30,390 nucleotides of DNA from a virus (IMGVR_UViG_3300025732_000186:1-30390); one strand, 5' to 3'. Counted from the stretch's first letter, positions 18,513 through 26,250 are shown. Notes: generated from the sequence alone by a model not told the origin. Numbers and translations are program-made.

Positions 18513-18805
18513 CCGCAAGCGGACTCGAGATCCGCCTTCATGTGTTCCAGGTTGAGGTAGCTCATGCAGCTCCCGACCGCAGCCGGCACGACGACGCGCA
18601 TGCACTGACCTTGAACCTCAGGATCGTCCGCCAGCGCCGAGCACCGATCCGCCGCCGCCTTCTCGCCCAGCCCCTCGCAGAAGTCCCGAGCGAGGGAGAC
18701 CTTCGCCTCGAGCCGGATGCAGGCTGGTTCCTTGTTCTGGAAGAGCTTCACGCCGAGCCCCCCGATGAGAGCCGCCGAGATCAGGAGAAAGATTGATCGC
18801 TTCAT
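18509..18805 (-). CDS. Exported or membrane-anchored cysteine-rich protein
   Basis: A 98-residue protein with an N-terminal signal or anchor (MKRSIFLLISAALIGGLGVKL). The exported part contains six cysteines (PACIRLE, DFCEGL, DRCSAL, GQCMRV, GSCMSY, SACG) that could form three disulphides in the periplasm. AAGGGGG precedes ATG 18805. A similar design (anchor plus six cysteines) recurs in the 69-residue protein at 21538-21747. No family recognised. Position beside the integrase suggests a lysogenic-conversion or superinfection-exclusion role, which is inference. Confidence 0.65.
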   Translation of the reverse strand: MKRSIFLLISAALIGGLGVKLFQNKEPACIRLEAKVSLARDFCEGLGEKAAADRCSALADDPEVQGQCMRVVVPAAVGSCMSYLNLEHMKADLESACG

Positions 18806-18848
18806 GGATACCCCCTTGTCAGGATATCCCCGAAGCTCGGAGCCTGCC

Positions 18849-18971
18849 CTAGCTATCGTCCCAGTCGTCAGGGAGCGTGGGCTCGAGGAGGACGATGTAG
18901 ACGAGGATCCCAGTCACGAAGCCGAGCCCCCACATGATCAGACGCTCAGCGATCAGCTCTTCCCCGTACAT
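18849..18971 (-). CDS. Single-span membrane peptide, 40 residues
   Basis: MYGEELIAERLIMWGLGFVTGILVYIVLLEPTLPDDWDDS: a short charged N-terminus, one hydrophobic span at about residues 11-30, and an acidic tail. ATG 18971 has only a weak purine stretch upstream. The frame stays open far upstream, through the att region, but that portion has no coding character. No family recognised; may act in the membrane with the neighbouring exported protein. Confidence 0.5.
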   Translation of the reverse strand: MYGEELIAERLIMWGLGFVTGILVYIVLLEPTLPDDWDDS

Positions 18972-19016
18972 CACTTGAGCTTGAGACCCCGCGGGATCCC
19001 GGTCAATCGTTCCTAG

Positions 19017-19291
19017 CAGCTCCCCCCGAGCTCCCCCGGGATTCTCGCCGCGGATCCCGGATCGCCGATCGTTTCTGTAGCTCTTTGATTCGTTGAGTGC
19101 CCGGAGCCGGAATCGAACCGGCACGCTCTTTCGAGCAAAGGATTTTAAGTCCCTGCGCGTGGGTTCACGCCGCTCCCCCGCATTGTCACGCCGGATCACG
19201 TTTCCGCGCTGCCTCAATGGTTTACTGTTCACGCGGAATCCCTTACGGTCGGTCGTGATACCATCCGACAGCTCCCCCCGAGCTCCCCCGG
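19017..19291. other. Probable phage attachment site attP with arm repeats
   Basis: The core (19098-19160) is, on the minus strand, the 3' ~63 nt of a tRNA-Leu(UAA): end of the D-arm (ACGCGC), anticodon region GGGACTTAAAATCC, long variable arm, T-arm GCCGG-TTCGATT-CCGGC and 3' acceptor strand. The 5' acceptor strand and D-loop are not tRNA-like. Identical 23-bp direct repeats flank it at 19017-19039 and 19269-19291. Each is two tandem AGCTCCCCC(C)G half-sites, and a single half-site lies at 19172-19180. These look like integrase arm sites. The right repeat ends in the integrase Shine-Dalgarno. Confidence 0.75.
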
Positions 19292-19299
19292 AGAACCCT

Positions 19300-20598
19300 A
19301 TGGCATCCGTCAAACTCACCCGCGCACTGATCGATTCCACCCAGCCGGACCCTGACCGCGACGTCTGGATCTGGGACGTCACCCTACCCGGATTCGGAGT
19401 CCGAGTGAAACCGTCAGGAGTGAAGTCCTATCTGATCCAGTATCGGACCCGTCAAGGACTCGGTCGGAAGATGACACTTGGATCCGTTGACCTGATTCCC
19501 CTCCAGCAAGCCCGGGAGCGAGCTCGCAAGCTCTTGGTAGGGGTAAGGGACGGTGAGGACCCGCAAGGCGGTCTAAAAGCCGAACGCGAAGCTATTACGC
19601 TGAACCAAGCGTTCGACCGACTCGACGCGGAGCACATCCGACCGCACCTGAAGCCCAGCACCGGGGAGAGCTACCGCGCCCTCTTCGACCGCTACGTCCG
19701 GGAGTCGCTCGGGAAGAAGCCCCTCATGGCGATCACCCGGAGCGATCTGATCAAGTTTCACTCCGCCCTCGCGGACTCCCCCTACTCCGCGAACCGGATT
19801 CTCGCCGTCCTCGTGAAGATCTTCAGCGTCGCCGAAGCCGACTGGGAGATCCTCCCCGATGGGAACCCAGCCCGACGCCTGAAGAAGTTCCCAGAGCAGA
19901 AGCGCGACCGGATCCTCGACCGCCCCGCACTCGCCGCCCTATGGACCGCGCTCGACGAGTTCTCCGAGCTCTATCCGCACCGAGCCCCCCTCGCGGATCT
20001 CTTCCGCCTGACGCTTCTGACTGGAACTCGCAAGGGAGAGTGGCTCTCCGCGAAGTGGTCCGACGTGGACCTGGAGCGAGCCCTCTTGATCCTGAAGGAC
20101 TCGAAGACCGGAGCCAAGATCGTCGAGATCTCGAGCCCAGCCGTCGCAATCCTCCAGCGCATCCGATCGCGCTTCCCTGAGGGGTTGAGCTACTTCGGGG
20201 AGCTATACGTCCTAAGCCTCGACGGAGGGACGAGTCCGATCAAATATCCCTACACCGCATGGCGCGAGATCCTCGAGCTCGCCGGACTCCCCCGGGATCT
20301 TCGGATCCACGACCTCCGCCACGTCTTCGGATCCTACGCCCACCGACTCGGAGCTTCTCAGCGCACGATCGCCGAGCTCTTGGGTCACAAGACCCTCGCC
20401 ATGACAGACCGATACATTCAGGGATTTTCGGACTCGAGACGACTCGCCGCGGACACGACCGCCCGCGCAATTATCGAGGTCACTTCAATAGATTCCGGAG
20501 ACTCTTCATCGCCTCAATCGGACGAAGCCCGAACTGACGCGAAAGCCGAAGGACTCCCATCAGCACGTCCTCGCCAGCGAACGACGCCAGCCCGATGA
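19300..20598 (+). CDS. int: Tyrosine-family phage integrase
   Basis: A 432-residue recombinase. Residues 1-100 are an arm-binding N-domain of the P4/DUF4102 type (DVTLPGFGVRVKPSGVKSYLIQYR...GRKMTLG). A SAM-like core-binding domain lies at about 105-195 (STGESYRALFDRYV...SANRILAVLVKIFSVA). The catalytic domain has R in LLTGTRKGEWLSAKW, H-x-x-R in IHDLRHVFGS, LGHKTLAMTDRY with the nucleophilic tyrosine, and an unrelated ~45-residue Ser/Glu/Arg-rich tail. ATG 19300 has GGAGA upstream; an in-frame ATG at 19093 would run through the tRNA core and is rejected. It integrates at a tRNA-Leu. Its end overlaps the convergent holin gene by 119 bases. Confidence 0.92.
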   Translation: MASVKLTRALIDSTQPDPDRDVWIWDVTLPGFGVRVKPSGVKSYLIQYRTRQGLGRKMTLGSVDLIPLQQARERARKLLVGVRDGEDPQGGLKAEREAITLNQAFDRLDAEHIRPHLKPSTGESYRALFDRYVRESLGKKPLMAITRSDLIKFHSALADSPYSANRILAVLVKIFSVAEADWEILPDGNPARRLKKFPEQKRDRILDRPALAALWTALDEFSELYPHRAPLADLFRLTLLTGTRKGEWLSAKWSDVDLERALLILKDSKTGAKIVEISSPAVAILQRIRSRFPEGLSYFGELYVLSLDGGTSPIKYPYTAWREILELAGLPRDLRIHDLRHVFGSYAHRLGASQRTIAELLGHKTLAMTDRYIQGFSDSRRLAADTTARAIIEVTSIDSGDSSSPQSDEARTDAKAEGLPSARPRQRTTPAR

Positions 20599-20794
20599 TG
20601 AAACCCTTGAAGGGCTCAGAGAACGAAGATTGTTGAAGCGCGAGAGCCGTCATCGCGCCAACAAACCCGGCAAGGAATAGCCCCTGAACGAACTGTCCGA
20701 ACGACCGTCGTTCACCGCTTGTCACGCTTCTCGCGACTCCAGCCGTTAGTGCGATTCCGATCGTGATCCAGATTTTGCGCCATTCCTCGCCCAT
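20480..20794 (-). CDS. Holin-like membrane protein (LydA-type)
   Basis: A 104-residue protein with three hydrophobic helices: WITIGIALTAGVARSV, LFLAGFVGAMTALAL and FIIGLASFAGEDVLMGVL. The G-x-A-S-F-A-G-E-D-x-L signature in the third helix is characteristic of LydA-type and related phage holins. The end is basic (RQFGLRPIEAMKSLRNLLK). It would permeabilise the inner membrane so that the endolysin (12413-12943) can act. It follows the tail-collar gene on the late strand. GAGGG lies very close to ATG 20794. Its last 119 bases overlap the integrase C-terminal coding region on the opposite strand. Confidence 0.75.
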   Translation of the reverse strand: MGEEWRKIWITIGIALTAGVARSVTSGERRSFGQFVQGLFLAGFVGAMTALALQQSSFSEPFKGFIIGLASFAGEDVLMGVLRLSRQFGLRPIEAMKSLRNLLK

Positions 20795-20833
20795 CCCTCA
20801 ATTCTCACGAGAGACGACGATGAATTGCAAACC

Positions 20834-21541
20834 CTACGTCGGCATGACGTAGAAGCCCGCCCGGATTATGAAATTCACGTTGGCGTTTTTTGGTCGGGTT
20901 TCAGTCCCGCCAGAACTTCCGGTCGCTACGTTGTACGTCACGCCCTGAGGCGAACCGTTTGAAGCAGCCGGTGGAGTCGTGTTGTCGTCGTTGTTGTCGC
21001 CCAGCGGAATGCTTGTCGTGTGAGTGTGCGCCTTGTACTGATCCGACTGGAGCGAGCCCACCGCGTTTCCAGTATTCCCGCCTTCCTCCTGGGCAGTTCG
21101 GGAAGCCGCGTCCGGATCATTCCCTGAAGCGCCGGAAACCCCACGGAGGAATCGACCGCGCAGGTCTGGGATATTGAAGAAGCCTTCGCCGCCTCCCCAC
21201 GAGTAGCCGATCGCCGCAAACAGCTCAGGAGCATCTCCAGAGAAGAAAGACCGGCCATCGCAGAGAAGCCAGCCGTCCGGCATCGTCGATCCCGCGTAAG
21301 CCTGAATCGATCCGACCGGAACGCCGCCTCCAAAGAGCTGAGTCAGCGCCTCGAGTAGCTGGGTCGTGTTTGATCCCGATTGATCGAGAGAGATCCCAGC
21401 CGATTCGACGACCGCCGCGACCTCTTCCTGAATCGTATTCAGCCAAGACGCCGAGACGCGAGTTGCAGGGACCCCCTCGATTGGAGATCCTTCCGTGAAC
21501 AGTCCAGGAGCCACCGCTCCAGTCGAATCGATGCGTTTCAT
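20834..21541 (-). CDS. Tail fibre with phage Collar domain
   Basis: A 235-residue protein. The N-terminal ~65 residues (RIDSTGAVAPGLFTEGSP ... VSASWLNTIQEEVAAVVESAG) match those of the fibre at 24705-25655 and are probably the baseplate docking domain. The rest is a Collar domain: GSIQAYAGSTMPDGWLLCDG, then FNIPDLRGRFLRGV, and AHTHTTS with an H-x-H that in related fibre tips binds iron. The end is NVNFIIRAG, the usual Collar terminus. Likely a short receptor-binding fibre. ATG 21541 overlaps the previous stop (ATGA). Confidence 0.88.
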   Translation of the reverse strand: MKRIDSTGAVAPGLFTEGSPIEGVPATRVSASWLNTIQEEVAAVVESAGISLDQSGSNTTQLLEALTQLFGGGVPVGSIQAYAGSTMPDGWLLCDGRSFFSGDAPELFAAIGYSWGGGEGFFNIPDLRGRFLRGVSGASGNDPDAASRTAQEEGGNTGNAVGSLQSDQYKAHTHTTSIPLGDNNDDNTTPPAASNGSPQGVTYNVATGSSGGTETRPKNANVNFIIRAGFYVMPT

Positions 21542-21747
21542 TCGGCTTTCTCACACTCGGGGCAGTATTTAGACTTCCACGTCTTCAGGGCCTCAGCGCA
21601 GCGATCTGGCTGGACCCCTAGGTCGCACAGTTTTCGCTCGGTAGCACATGCTGGCGTGTCGAAGTTCACAGCGACGCAGTCGTTCTGTTGCGTCTGCTGG
21701 TTCAGAAGAAAGCCTCCCAGATATCCCATGAAGAAAATGACCAGCAT
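21538..21747 (-). CDS. Small anchored cysteine-rich protein, 69 residues
   Basis: MLVIFFMGYLGGFLLNQQTQQNDC...: an N-terminal anchor or uncleaved signal at about residues 1-15, then an exported part with six cysteines (NDC, PACATERKLC, DRC, KYCPEC). It is coupled by ATGA to the collar fibre gene, inside the tail module, yet looks periplasmic rather than virion-bound. Compare the 98-residue protein at 18509-18805, which has the same plan. No family recognised. Confidence 0.6.
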   Translation of the reverse strand: MLVIFFMGYLGGFLLNQQTQQNDCVAVNFDTPACATERKLCDLGVQPDRCAEALKTWKSKYCPECEKAE

Positions 21748-21756
21748 CGTTCCCCC

Positions 21757-22512
21757 TTATTTCAGAACCCGCTCTTCGACGAACTTGATCGCCTCGAGCT
21801 GTCCGGTTGTCGCGTCGCTCTTGAACTTTTCGAGAAGCCCGGCCTGCTTTGCCGTCTTGTAGGAATGAACCGCGAGCGAGATCAGGTTCCCGCGCTCTGC
21901 GCTGTCCGTGGTGTGCGGAAGCGCCTGAAGGTTGTTCATCGCGGCAAAGAACATTGAGCTTGCCTCGCCCTCGTTCTTCGACCAGATCTCTTCCTCACTC
22001 ATTCCAGCTCCGCGCATCTGCGCGAGCAGGTCGGTCTCGATCTTTTGCCAGCCCTTGACCTCGTCCATGCGGTACTTCATCGCAATTTGCATCTGCTTCA
22101 GCTCGTACTGCTTGAACTGAATGTCGATGCTGATGCGCGCGCGCTTGATGTTGTCGCGCTTAGAGTCACCGAGCTCTTCTAGGTCGCACTCAAGCTCTTG
22201 GATCTCGAGCTTCTTCATCTCGAAGTCCTTAGCCAAGTACATTGCCTGATCGAACTGGACCTTCTGCTCCAGCATCGCTTGGTGGAACTTCGCGTGAACC
22301 GTCGGGAAGTGGTAGTCGTTGATGATGGAGACCTTCTGCGCGTCGGTCCTCCACATGTGCGTATTCTCAAGAACCGCCGCAAGGTGCTTTGAGTTCTCTT
22401 GAAGGAATCCGACGTCCTCGGCCTTCATGATCGGGAGATTCTTGACCGCCTCAATAATTCCAGTGACGGTCTGCTCCCCCAATAGGACGGGAAGGTTCAT
22501 TGCGCTACTCAT
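21757..22512 (-). CDS. Hypothetical helical protein of the tail module, 251 residues
   Basis: MSSAMNLPVLLGEQTVTGIIEAVKNLPIM... followed by long charged helices (residues ~75-175, e.g. LEIQELECDLEELGDSKRDNIKRARISIDIQFKQYELKQMQ) that should form a coiled coil, and a globular C-terminal ~70 residues (SMFFAAMNNLQALPHTTDSAERGNLISLAVHSYKTAKQAG). No signal peptide or membrane span. It overlaps the 77-residue gene by eight bases. Location between fibre genes suggests a fibre chaperone or assembly factor, but no motif proves it. Confidence 0.65.
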   Translation of the reverse strand: MSSAMNLPVLLGEQTVTGIIEAVKNLPIMKAEDVGFLQENSKHLAAVLENTHMWRTDAQKVSIINDYHFPTVHAKFHQAMLEQKVQFDQAMYLAKDFEMKKLEIQELECDLEELGDSKRDNIKRARISIDIQFKQYELKQMQIAMKYRMDEVKGWQKIETDLLAQMRGAGMSEEEIWSKNEGEASSMFFAAMNNLQALPHTTDSAERGNLISLAVHSYKTAKQAGLLEKFKSDATTGQLEAIKFVEERVLK

Positions 22513-22738
22513 TCGACGTCATCTCCTGAAGTGTTTTTGGGACGACAGTCTCGCCCTCGACCTTCAGTAAACACCGATTGCCCTCGACTTCAAGAACTTC
22601 TACCGGGATCTCCGGAATGAGGTCGAATGTGAACGTCGACCAGATCCCGAGGCCTTGATAGTCCTGACCGCCCTGGCCTTCATCCATGCCGATTGCGATC
22701 ACGTCGTTTGATTCATTTGCTTTGACGCAGCGGTACAT
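22505..22738 (-). CDS. Hypothetical protein, 77 residues
   Basis: MYRCVKANESNDVIAIGMDEGQGGQDYQGLGIWSTFTFDLIPEIPVEVLEVEGNRCLLKVEGETVVPKTL... is beta-rich and acidic, with the alternating pattern of a small barrel or sandwich. It follows the kelch fibre by 11 bases and overlaps the next gene by eight. It may be a fibre cap or assembly helper. No family recognised. Confidence 0.6.
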   Translation of the reverse strand: MYRCVKANESNDVIAIGMDEGQGGQDYQGLGIWSTFTFDLIPEIPVEVLEVEGNRCLLKVEGETVVPKTLQEMTSNE

Positions 22739-22749
22739 GATGATCCCCC

Positions 22750-24705
22750 TTATGCCAGCGGCACAGTGCTTTCGATGAATGCGTTGTAGAAAGCCGAAGG
22801 CCTAGTCGTGACTAGCCGCTTCTCAGTCACAGCCGATGCAGAGCCAGTGAAGCCTCCGCACACAGTCATCGACTGACTCGAACCAGCTCCAGCCATTCCA
22901 CGCCTCGCGGTGTTGAGAGTGACTGAAGTTGACCATGTCGAACCGTTGAACAGATAGTTCTGAGCAGTGAAGTTTGATTCGAACCCGCCGCAAAAAACGG
23001 TATCGGATTGAGTTCCACAAGATGCCGATTCCCGAGTTGCTACAGGAAGCGCCGCTCCGGCAGACCACACCGTGCCGTTAAACTGCTCGGTGTTGGCATT
23101 GTTCACGCCGTTGAACCCGCCAGATGCCAGTGCGGAGTTCTGCCCTCCTGACGCTGCAATTGCGTTGCGAGCGAGCAAGAGAGATCCCGTGGCCGACCAG
23201 GTGGTTCCGTTGTATTTCTCGCAGACACTTGAATAGGCTCCAGAAAATCCTCCGATCGAAAGCGTTGCGCGCTGAGATCCGACGCCGGCAACGTTGTTTC
23301 GAGCGGTGTTCATGGACGCGATCGAGGACCAAGCAAACCCGTTGTAAAGCTCAGCGGTCGCCAGATTTGCCCCAGAATGCTGTCCGCCAAATTTCAGTGC
23401 TGCGTTGATGAAACCAGAACCCCCATGGCTGTACGCCAGGACGCTAGACGCCGAAACCACAGACCAGGTCGAGCCGTTGAATCGCTCATTTGTCCCAAGT
23501 CCAGCGGTGCCAGTGCTGTTTCCACCAAAAGCGAGCATCGCGTCGCGCGACCCACAGCCGGCAAGGTTTTGCCTTGCGGTATTCAAGTTTCCGCTAGATG
23601 CCCAAGCCGTGAGATCAGTCAGTCCAAGATCAGTGTGGTCCTCAAGAGCTTCCGGCAAAAGTTTTTGCGTGATCGAAAAAAGCCCTCCTCCGACTACAGA
23701 GGAACTTAGATCGGAGTAAGGAATAGCCGCGACTTGTGTTGCGACCAAGTACGATGAAAAGAATTTTTCCGCGGTGGAGTACCAGTTAGTTCCCATGAAG
23801 TTTCCATCGTAACCACCATAAGCCATCGCGGCAGTTCCGGTTCCAGAGCCAGCACAAGAGGAACGGGACGTCCCAAGATTCGTTGAGGCTGAAAATGCTG
23901 ATCCGTTGAATTTGTATACCCCGGCGCTGTTTCCTCCAATGACTCCACCGCCAAAGAACATGCACGCCGCTCTGACGCCAGAGCTACCGCCTTGCCCAAG
24001 AGCGACTGGCATGGAAGGCCCGGATGACCAGGAGGTTCCGTTAAAAAGTTCTGTTGCGGCTGTTGGGGTCGCATTGCCATCCCAACCAGCGGCGACGAAA
24101 GCCGTCGTAAATTTGCCGACGGCTCCTGGACCGTTGTGAGCTGCAAGCATATTTGCGCCAGTGCTCCAAACTGTTCCGTTAAAATAGTCGGTGCTGGCTC
24201 CCATGGATCCACCGCTTCTAACTCCGCCAACAATCAGTGCATTATTTCTAGCGCCGATACCTCGAATTGCCCTTCGGGTTACCGGCAACGCAGGACCAGA
24301 TGACCAAGCAGAGCCATTGAAGAACTGGACATTAGCAATGTCAGCAAAAGATGAGTTTTGGCCTCCAGCCACACACGCGGCAGTGAAAGAGCCAAAGACT
24401 CCGGTGTATCTGGAGTTAGCCACGAGGTTCGGCAAACTTGCCCAAACCGTCCCGTTAAATCGTTGGGTGGATAAATGGTCGTTATTGTTTCCAGGAAGTG
24501 CAATAGCAGACTGCTGAGTCCCTAATCCTTGGGCCTCAAGTCGCGCCACGGACATTGATCCAGTCGCCGCCCAAACATCACCGAAAGAAACGGACGAGGC
24601 AGTCTGACGAACGATCGCCTCGCAGCTCGAGCCGAGCGGAGTCTGGAACTCGGTGTAGTCCTGTGTGATAGCGCGAAGGGTTTTCGGGAACGTAACGGAA
24701 GCCAT
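22750..24705 (-). CDS. Kelch-type double beta-propeller tail fibre / adhesin
   Basis: A 651-residue protein built mainly of kelch-like repeats. Each ~50-residue blade has a GG (GGQNSS, GGVRSG, GGYDGN, GGNSTG, GGFNGV) and ends with FNGxxWS (e.g. FNGSAWSSG, FNGTVWSTG, YNGTTWSAT). Blades fall into two sets of about six (residues ~45-325 and ~365-630), separated by VAAIPYSDLSSSVVGGGLFS, so two six-bladed propellers are likely. A 40-residue N-terminal segment (TFPKTLRAITQDYTEFQ) is probably the attachment part. Propellers bind glycans or proteins; a host-recognition role is inferred. Base composition differs from its neighbours (fewer GATC, more A/T), suggesting acquisition. ATG shares a base with the upstream stop (TAATG). 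Confidence 0.8.
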   Translation of the reverse strand: MASVTFPKTLRAITQDYTEFQTPLGSSCEAIVRQTASSVSFGDVWAATGSMSVARLEAQGLGTQQSAIALPGNNNDHLSTQRFNGTVWASLPNLVANSRYTGVFGSFTAACVAGGQNSSFADIANVQFFNGSAWSSGPALPVTRRAIRGIGARNNALIVGGVRSGGSMGASTDYFNGTVWSTGANMLAAHNGPGAVGKFTTAFVAAGWDGNATPTAATELFNGTSWSSGPSMPVALGQGGSSGVRAACMFFGGGVIGGNSAGVYKFNGSAFSASTNLGTSRSSCAGSGTGTAAMAYGGYDGNFMGTNWYSTAEKFFSSYLVATQVAAIPYSDLSSSVVGGGLFSITQKLLPEALEDHTDLGLTDLTAWASSGNLNTARQNLAGCGSRDAMLAFGGNSTGTAGLGTNERFNGSTWSVVSASSVLAYSHGGSGFINAALKFGGQHSGANLATAELYNGFAWSSIASMNTARNNVAGVGSQRATLSIGGFSGAYSSVCEKYNGTTWSATGSLLLARNAIAASGGQNSALASGGFNGVNNANTEQFNGTVWSAGAALPVATRESASCGTQSDTVFCGGFESNFTAQNYLFNGSTWSTSVTLNTARRGMAGAGSSQSMTVCGGFTGSASAVTEKRLVTTRPSAFYNAFIESTVPLA

Positions 24706-25655
24706 TAGAGCGCCTCGCTTTCAAGGACTAGGACAAAGTCGTTCGGAACTCCGTCTGGGATCGACTCGACGTCGAGCCGGAAGATATCAGTCGATGCGTA
24801 GGCGGTCCCAGTGTTAGAGATCACAGCGTTGGAGCTCGACGCGTAGTCCCCAGCGGATCCGGACACCGACGGCTTGTTCGCAAAGATTGACGTCCAAGAA
24901 CTTCCCCCGTTCTGGGAGACTTTGACGTCCACCTGGAGCGTCCCGCCCGTTCCGTTACGAGTGAGATACAGCTTCGCACCGAGGATCTTTCGCGACTGTT
25001 TCGCCCGCTCATACAGGAGCCCAGTTTGTACGCTCCCGCCGACGTAATACGGACCGTTCACTTCAAACAAAACCTGCTGGCGCGGCGTCACGCTTTGCCA
25101 TGCGCCGTTTATGTAGATCTGGAACTGAGCCGATTCAGTGTTGAAAATCAGGAGAGACGACGCGGGAGCGACGATTGCATCGCGCTGCGCCTGGGTCATT
25201 CGCGGAATCAGAACGCCCTTCGAGGAGGACTGAAGATCTAGGATCGCGCTCGGATCCTTTGAGGAGATCGCCGCTCCAACCGTTAGAGAAACGAGCCCCC
25301 CCATATTGTCGGAGCCGTCGATTGCAGCCGACGCCGAGCTTGTCACGGATCCGTCAATCTGAGTCCTGACCACTCGATCCGCCGTCGTTCCGACGGAACC
25401 CGCAATCGAGTTTGCAGTAATCAGCGCGAGGACCGCCTCTTTGAGCTGATCGCTCGTCGCCTTATCAAGCGATAGTCCAGCCTCGAGAATGACGTTCGAG
25501 ATCTCTTCTTGAACCGCGTTCAGCCACGCCGCGGAGATCACGGTTCCGGGAGTCCCCGTCAGCGCGTCGCCGTCCGTGAAATAGCCGACGAGCGCCCCTT
25601 CTGGCGGCGGAATCGGAGCTGAAGCGACTGTCCCGTCTGTATCGATTCTATGCAT
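24705..25655 (-). CDS. Tail fibre with shared N-terminal docking domain
   Basis: A 316-residue protein. Residues 1-75 (RIDTDGTVASAPIPPPEG ... VISAAWLNAVQEEISNVILEAGLSLDKA) align with the N-terminus of the Collar fibre. The middle (SLTVGAAISSKDPSAILDLQSSSKGVLIPRMTQAQRDAI) is a module common in phage and surface proteins just before variable C-domains, followed by LLIFNTESAQFQIYINGAWQ. The last ~120 residues (VLFEVNGPYYVGGSVQTGLL...) are a beta-rich tip. It follows the gp48-like baseplate gene by 19 bases, where the first fibre gene of Mu-like phages usually is. Confidence 0.82.
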   Translation of the reverse strand: MHRIDTDGTVASAPIPPPEGALVGYFTDGDALTGTPGTVISAAWLNAVQEEISNVILEAGLSLDKATSDQLKEAVLALITANSIAGSVGTTADRVVRTQIDGSVTSSASAAIDGSDNMGGLVSLTVGAAISSKDPSAILDLQSSSKGVLIPRMTQAQRDAIVAPASSLLIFNTESAQFQIYINGAWQSVTPRQQVLFEVNGPYYVGGSVQTGLLYERAKQSRKILGAKLYLTRNGTGGTLQVDVKVSQNGGSSWTSIFANKPSVSGSAGDYASSSNAVISNTGTAYASTDIFRLDVESIPDGVPNDFVLVLESEAL

Positions 25656-25674
25656 AACTCGTCACCCTACTTTG

Positions 25675-26250
25675 TCACTCAAAGCCCACGAAGGCAATCG
25701 CCTGAGCTGGTTTCGACTTCTGAAGCAAGCAATACAAAAAGCCCGCCTCAAAGGTCCTGATTCGATCGCCAGCTCGAGCAATGCCCGCTTGCGCCTGATT
25801 CGCTCCAGCCGCGATCACCACCGAGAACGCGTTTTGCCACGCCTCGTCATAGAGAGGTTCCCCAGCCTTGGAGCCGGCGACGAACATGCTGAACTCGGCA
25901 ATCCTTGCCGTGTAGCCCAGCGATTCCGCGAGCGCCTGGTAAGCATCTCGAGACTGACTCGCTATCCCGGAGAGCTTCTGAAGGAGCTGAGTCCGTTCGT
26001 CCTCGACAGTGGTCGCTAGAGCACTACAGGAGTCCGGGATCCCTGCGAGCTGAAGCCACTCCCCGAAGATCTCGTCCGCCGTCCGAGGATCCGACTCCTC
26101 GATCACCGCGTCCCCTCGAGCGTCCAGTCGAGCGAGCTCTTGAGCGAAGGCATCGATCAGATCAACGTGAGTCGAGCCAGCCTCCCGGCTATACGCTAGA
26201 CCCGGAGGCAGGAGCTGAAGCAGGAGCTCTTTGTAATCAGAAGCGGTCAC
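25675..26250 (-). CDS. Baseplate protein, Mu gp48 / YmfQ (DUF2313) family
   Basis: A 191-residue protein starting MTASDYKELLLQLLPPGLAYSREAGS. The sequence pattern LLQLLPPGLAY near the start, ELARLDARGDAVIEESDPRTADEIFGEWLQLAGIPDSC in the middle, and RTQLLQKLSGIASQSRDAYQALAESLGY is typical of the YmfQ/gp48 family, which completes the baseplate wedge and attaches fibres. ATG 26250 overlaps the gp47 stop (ATGA), matching the conserved order gp45-gp46-gp47-gp48 of Mu-like phages. Confidence 0.9.
   Translation of the reverse strand: MTASDYKELLLQLLPPGLAYSREAGSTHVDLIDAFAQELARLDARGDAVIEESDPRTADEIFGEWLQLAGIPDSCSALATTVEDERTQLLQKLSGIASQSRDAYQALAESLGYTARIAEFSMFVAGSKAGEPLYDEAWQNAFSVVIAAGANQAQAGIARAGDRIRTFEAGFLYCLLQKSKPAQAIAFVGFE

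Noticed and set aside
19098-19181. Complete functional tRNA-Leu(UAA)
   Set aside because: The would-be 5' acceptor strand (GCGGGGG) does not pair with the 3' strand (TCCGGGC), and the D-loop lacks GG. Only the 3' part is tRNA-like, as expected for an att core.
19017-19291. End of an integrated prophage (attL or attR)
   Set aside because: Phage genes lie on both sides and arm repeats flank the core on both sides, which fits attP. A longer contig could still overturn this.
19093-19299. Longer integrase starting at 19093
   Set aside because: The extra residues translate the tRNA-Leu core and arm repeat. ATG 19300 has GGAGA upstream and begins the conserved N-domain.
22750-24705. Variable region of a diversity-generating retroelement
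   Set aside because: No reverse transcriptase gene or template repeat is visible in the window; the repeats are kelch blades.
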